Position numbers and translations under genes: made by a program. A model generated the notes under the pieces. That model made no database searches, had not been told where the DNA came from, and saw only the letters and a program-made list of their open reading frames with translations. Shown one piece after another: positions 59,900 through 64,000 of a stretch of 64,000 nt of DNA (its first letter is position 1; every line of letters begins with the position of its first letter). The stretch is from Arabidopsis thaliana (lineage: Eukaryota > Streptophyta > Magnoliopsida > Brassicales > Brassicaceae): positions 22,141,261 through 22,205,260 of the forward strand of contig NC_003074.8 of NCBI RefSeq assembly GCF_000001735.4. The letters run 5' to 3'.

Positions 59900-60780
59900 A
59901 ACTGAACTAGCCTGTGGTTAAGCATTTGTACATTTGATGTGCCAGAAGTATTCATCATTCCTCTTAACATCACTGTTTCGGAGGGAATCATAGGTCTTGT
60001 TAGGTATTTATTCTCATAGTTACCAGTTTAGTTTTTTTTTTTGTTTAAACTGTGTTTTCCTTGTTAGAGGGTATAACTATAGTGGTTATAAACTGTGTCT
60101 TCATTTATTTGTCTAGTTTGATCGATTCATGTTCACAAAACCTGAAACCCGGTTTTTACTTTGGCAATAAAATCAAATCTCAAAGAACATCAATATATAC
60201 AGAGCACTTAAGGCCCATAAAGCCAATATTTATCATTGTTGTTTTGCCCTTTTTCCAATATGTCCCCTAATAATATTGGGCCAGAGCTCATCTTTTGCCA
60301 GAGAAAATCTACAAAAAAAATGCAAATGCTCTACTTTTTTTTTTCACCAAAAAGACTCCCATTTTTTATGTTTTAAAAAAAATAGTTATTATCAGTTTTT
60401 AAAAAACTGGGATGGGGTTTCTAACTTTTCTTGGATGATTTATTTTAGTTTATGATTTGGTTAAGAAAATTTAGAGCTCTTTTCTCTATTATATTTGTTT
60501 TGACGATGTAATGATCTCTTATTCTCGTTATCCACTTATCCTAATCCTGGTATTCGAAGAATTATATACATCAGAATTGATAGTATCAACATTCTGATGC
60601 AACATTACATTTGTATAACACTTGTGCTTTTAGGAAGATATTAATTTGTGATATGAGAAGTTTGTTTGTTTTGTTTTGAAATATCCTAAGATAGAAACAA
60701 TAACAAATTGAAAATTGTTCCTTAAGTTAAGTGTATATGGCTATTCGCTACTCGCTAGTAGCTATCTCGTACCTACCTAT
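59900..60780. other. 3' flank and AT-rich spacer
   Basis: 3' UTR of the SANT/bromodomain gene, then AT-rich spacer with T and A runs. AAGGCCCATAAAGCC near 60210 and TTGGGCCAGAG near 60277 are isolated GGCCC motifs. No gene seen. Confidence 0.4.
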
Positions 60781-61089
60781 CTCTTCGACTATGTTATACA
60801 AAGTCGAGTTTTTTCAATCTAGTTAGATCCATGACTTTATATGTTATAATTTATAATTTAATCATATCAATGAGTTAGAGATATACTCGATAAAGCAAAT
60901 GACTGGTTTAAGGCTTGAGCTTAAAAACGGTATAATCACCTCTTCGACTTTGTATAGTTTTTTCAATCTAGTTAGATCCATGACTTTATATGTTATAACT
61001 TATAATTCAATCATATCTATGAGTTAGAGATATAGTTAATGAAGCAAATGACTGGTTTAAGGCTTGAGCTTAAAAACGGTTTAATCACC
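60781..61089. repeat. two-copy tandem repeat, about 155 bp unit
   Basis: Units 60781-60939 and 60940-61089 share CTCTTCGACT, TTTTTTCAATCTAGTTAGATCC, ATGACTTTATATGTTATAA, ATGAGTTAGAGATATA and AAGCAAATGACTGGTTTAAGG, with a few substitutions and a short indel near the start. Non-coding. Confidence 0.88.
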
Positions 61090-62575
61090 ATTGTGTTGCA
61101 TGCATACCCGATTTCATTACTTATGTGTGTAACGTTTGTTTTTCAATCCTTATAAACAGCCAGAGAATCATAAGTTAATTATCAAAGCCCAATACTAATT
61201 TGTTTAGAGAATGACTAAAAAGTCTAAAATACCCTCTACCATAAAAAAGAAATTAATAATAAAAGTAGAAAATTCCACATGCCAAGTTAGAAACCACTAC
61301 TACTATTGGCCACTGGAAAATTCAAAAGATTGTAATTTGGGGTTTCTTGTAATTTGAATGTTAAATAAATGTTTAAATATGTATGACCGCCAAGTTATTT
61401 TTTTATTAAGTAAAGTCCAAAAGTTTTGGGAAATTCTGTGAAATATCCCATTTTATTAGGCATCTCACGAAATAATGCACATTTGCGGGATTTTTTTGGA
61501 AGAAGACAATTTGTGATGGTGTGGCCGTGTGGGCAGTGTTCAAAGTTGCTCCACGGACTAAGCATCACTTTCCTTGAATGTTTCGATGTTTTCTATTCAA
61601 CACAGTAACACACAATAGTACTTAATCCATTTTATGTTTTCCCATTCAAGATGGTGTGCTATATTATGCACCTCTGTTAATTAAACACAAATTAATGCAT
61701 TCGTTTTGTAATATATTGAATCAAAATTCAAAAATTAACAATCTACTCACCAGAAGGGGAAAGTTGAAATGATTAGTGTGACATTTATATCTTCATATTA
61801 TGAAATAGATACATTGTCTGACAAATTTTTATAAATGACCTAATAAATGCTCATATATATCACTTTTTTTTTGTTATTTGTTGTGTACTCGTTAATTAGT
61901 TATATTAAATAACATTTGATTAATCAAAAATGGCATGCTCATATTTTGTTTAATTTGTAAAATACAAACAGTCTTTCAAATTATTCTTGCTAATGAAGGG
62001 CCTTCACTAGAAATTTCAGTCGTTATTAATTTCCTCGTAGTTTCCTTTAATTTTATTATAGCCAGTCAATTTTATAATATAACTCGATGTACATATAATA
62101 TAACCCTGTGCATGCATGCGTACGCAATGAACAACAATCAAAATGAGTTATTTGTTTCCTTTTTATTAATTGGTATATGTAGCTTGTTTTATACGACCGT
62201 TGATTTAACCTAATAAAATGCATGAGAGTATAAGAATAACAAATGAATTATTTGTTTTTTTCCTAAATTAAGATATATTTATACATATGTATAGATACAT
62301 AATATATAGCTTTTCAACGAGGCTGTTTTAAAATGTAGCGTTGATTTTTTTCAGAAATTTTGCGGGCCCTTTATTTTTGCCGAAATAATCACATGGCCTT
62401 AGTTCTAACAAAATAAACGAAAACTACATGCCTTTTTCTGTTGGTTGATTAAGGAACGTGTCTAATAATCATCAACGTACGTCCTAAACTCTTAATGATA
62501 CTTACAGTTTTGATATAAATTACTTGTAAACTAGTCTTTTTATCTGAGTTTTTTTTTGGAGATGAATAAGTAAAT
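61090..62575. other. AT-rich intergenic, no gene seen
   Basis: No domain-bearing frame; frames at 61426-61608 and 61935-62213 are short and look like chance. Nothing else supported. Confidence 0.4.
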
Positions 62576-62594
62576 AACTAATGTAGGAGTTATT

Positions 62595-62970
62595 TACTTA
62601 GCACACCGTTAGAGGCAGAAACAAAGGCTTTATTAGCAGCACTTCAGCAAATTTGGATCCGAGGCTATACACATGTCATCATGGAAAGAGATTGCCAAAC
62701 TTTGATACAACTTGTTACTAATTCTGCTTCACATTGCTCTTTAGCGAATTTACTCACAGATATTCAGTTTTGGGCTGGAAAATTCAGAAGCATTCAAATT
62801 AAATTCGTCAAGAGGGAGGGTAACATGATCGCACACGATCTGGCGAAATTTAGTTGTAATTCATCTTGTTTTTATTCAGATTCTGGACTTTTACCTAGTT
62901 GGCTTCAAAAACATCATTGTAACAACACTATTTAATTAATGAAATTGTTTTGACGTAAAAAAAAAAAAAA
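62595..62970 (+). mobile_element. 5'-truncated LINE 3' end with 19-bp target duplication
   Basis: About 375 bases. The frame from the 5' break to a stop at 62935 encodes the C-terminal part of an RNase H domain (LEAETKALLAALQQIW, RDCQTLIQLV, KFVKREGNMIAHDLAKF). An A run at 62957-62970 forms the tail. Perfect 19-base direct repeats flank it (62576-62594 and 62969-62987, containing CTAATGTAGGAGTTATT), overlapping the A run by two bases. The truncation removes the first catalytic Asp and everything before it. This is a separate insertion from the one at 38023; their RNase H sequences differ clearly. Confidence 0.88.
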
Positions 62971-62987
62971 CTAATGTAGGAGTTATT

Positions 62988-64000
62988 AATATCAAAAAAA
63001 TATCTTAGGAGTTCATATATAGTTGTATACTTGTATTCATTATTTTTAAACATGTACGGACAAATTTGAAACGGAAGAGTGCATACTTTTCCACCTTTGT
63101 GCATTTGGACTTTAAGGATAGTATGACACGTGGTGAAAGTCCTCGTTACGATTTACTAGAGACCTCCAGACTCCAGAGTTGGTGAAATGACTAATGATAT
63201 GTATTTTATTTTTGCTAAGGGGTTATACATTAATCATAATCATATCAATGAGTCAGTATATTGACTGAAAAGGTCAAAGTCTTTGCTATCTTTTTGACAA
63301 ACTAATTTAGAGACTCAGGTTAAGATATAAAATAAATTTCTTAACATGCATGTAGTCGTTTTTTTATAAAGATGATCGCATGTTCACATGCAGACAACTG
63401 ATACAGCTAGAACTCGTTCTTTAATTTCTACATAGACAGATCGCGTAACTTGTCTTTAACCAAATGACGGATAAATAGCGTTTCAGCACTATTGCATATT
63501 CTTTTGTTCCCCAAATATTGATGTTTAGGAGTTTTTATACAAAAACTATGATTACTAATTTTAAATACAATATTATTTTCTTTCACCAGAAAATATACTA
63601 TTTAATTATGGAGTAATAATAATTCATAAATTCAAATATTTTCAATTTATTTTTTGAAGATTGAAAATTATTAACATTAATTAATTAAAAATGTATAAAA
63701 AGTCAATTTTTGTGGAACATGAAAAAAACTCAAAAAATTAATTTTTTAGGAATAGAATGAATAATTTTAAGAACATAGGGAGCATATGGGCAAGAGATTG
63801 TAGATCACATATACGTCCTAATTTTCTCTACTTATTTAATTCTAAAAAAGATAATGGTTTCGTAAAAAAGATGAGGATTAATAAGCTACAGCAACTCCCC
63901 AATTCAGAATGGGTGTTAACACTTTCATCAAGTTCATTATTTGTAACCATCTCAATCCAGTATTTGGGACTAAATTATTTCTCTCCTTAAACTATTCATT
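62988..64000. other. AT-rich end of window, no gene seen
   Basis: No supportable gene. A frame at 63757-63990 reaches near the window edge, but has no recognisable domain and could be chance. Confidence 0.4.

Noticed and set aside
63757-63990. 77-codon frame near the right edge
   Set aside because: No recognisable domain and AT-rich surroundings; the window ends too soon to judge a longer gene.

Overview
The window looks like nuclear DNA of a flowering plant of the Brassicaceae, and I recognise it as Arabidopsis thaliana chromosome 3, roughly At3g59940 to At3g60110. The reasons are AT-rich intergenic DNA, short GT-AG introns, and a gene order and protein lengths that match that region. Locus names and gene symbols come from memory of the families, not from a search. 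Exon coordinates were worked out by hand from splice signals and frame continuity; for ATG4B, MTHFR1, SPL12 and the citrate synthase the summed exons give the length expected for the family.

Layout, left to right. 1.7-3.0 kb: KMD4-type F-box/kelch gene (+). 3.2-5.6 kb: autophagy protease ATG4b (-), divergent from the SET-domain gene ASHH4 (7.1-9.1 kb, +). 10.0-13.1 kb: methylenetetrahydrofolate reductase MTHFR1 (+), convergent with an EMAPII-type tRNA-binding OB-fold protein (13.3-14.3 kb, -). 14.7-17.3 kb: methionine aminopeptidase 2B (-). 17.5-19.3 kb: a tandem duplication carrying a 48-residue membrane microprotein and a broken second copy. 19.7-21.5 kb: QWRF/DUF566 microtubule-associated protein (+). 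21.8-24.0 kb: two SKP1-like genes, ASK13 and ASK5 (-). 24.6-28.2 kb: SPL12 (-).

From 30 to 41 kb is a locally duplicated accessory block: an F-box pseudogene, duplicated F-box leader sequence, a MITE-like element, a PPR pseudogene, an intact F-box gene, a 5'-truncated LINE with a 21-bp target duplication, and an intact PPR gene. A fatty acyl-CoA reductase pseudogene follows at 41.0-41.9 kb. The right part holds an MFSD12-like transporter (42.3-44.7 kb, -), a tRNA-Ser(GCU), a zinc-ribbon/RING-H2 E3 ligase (+), a VQ protein (+), mitochondrial citrate synthase CSY5 (+), a small ORF with an internal repeat, and a SANT/bromodomain protein (+). The last 4 kb are AT-rich and contain a tandem repeat and a second 5'-truncated LINE with a 19-bp target duplication.

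There is no operon-like organisation. Themes shared by several genes are ubiquitin ligase parts (two F-box genes, two SKP1 genes, one RING gene) and one-carbon and organellar metabolism (MTHFR1, CSY5). Many genes (KMD4, ATG4b, ASHH4, MTHFR1, MAP2B, QWRF, RING, VQ, CSY5, bromodomain) belong to families whose paralogs are known in the same order on chromosome 2 near At2g44130-At2g44430, an old whole-genome duplication block. I saw no clear new multi-gene system. The least explained items are the duplicated microprotein and the small repeat-motif ORF.
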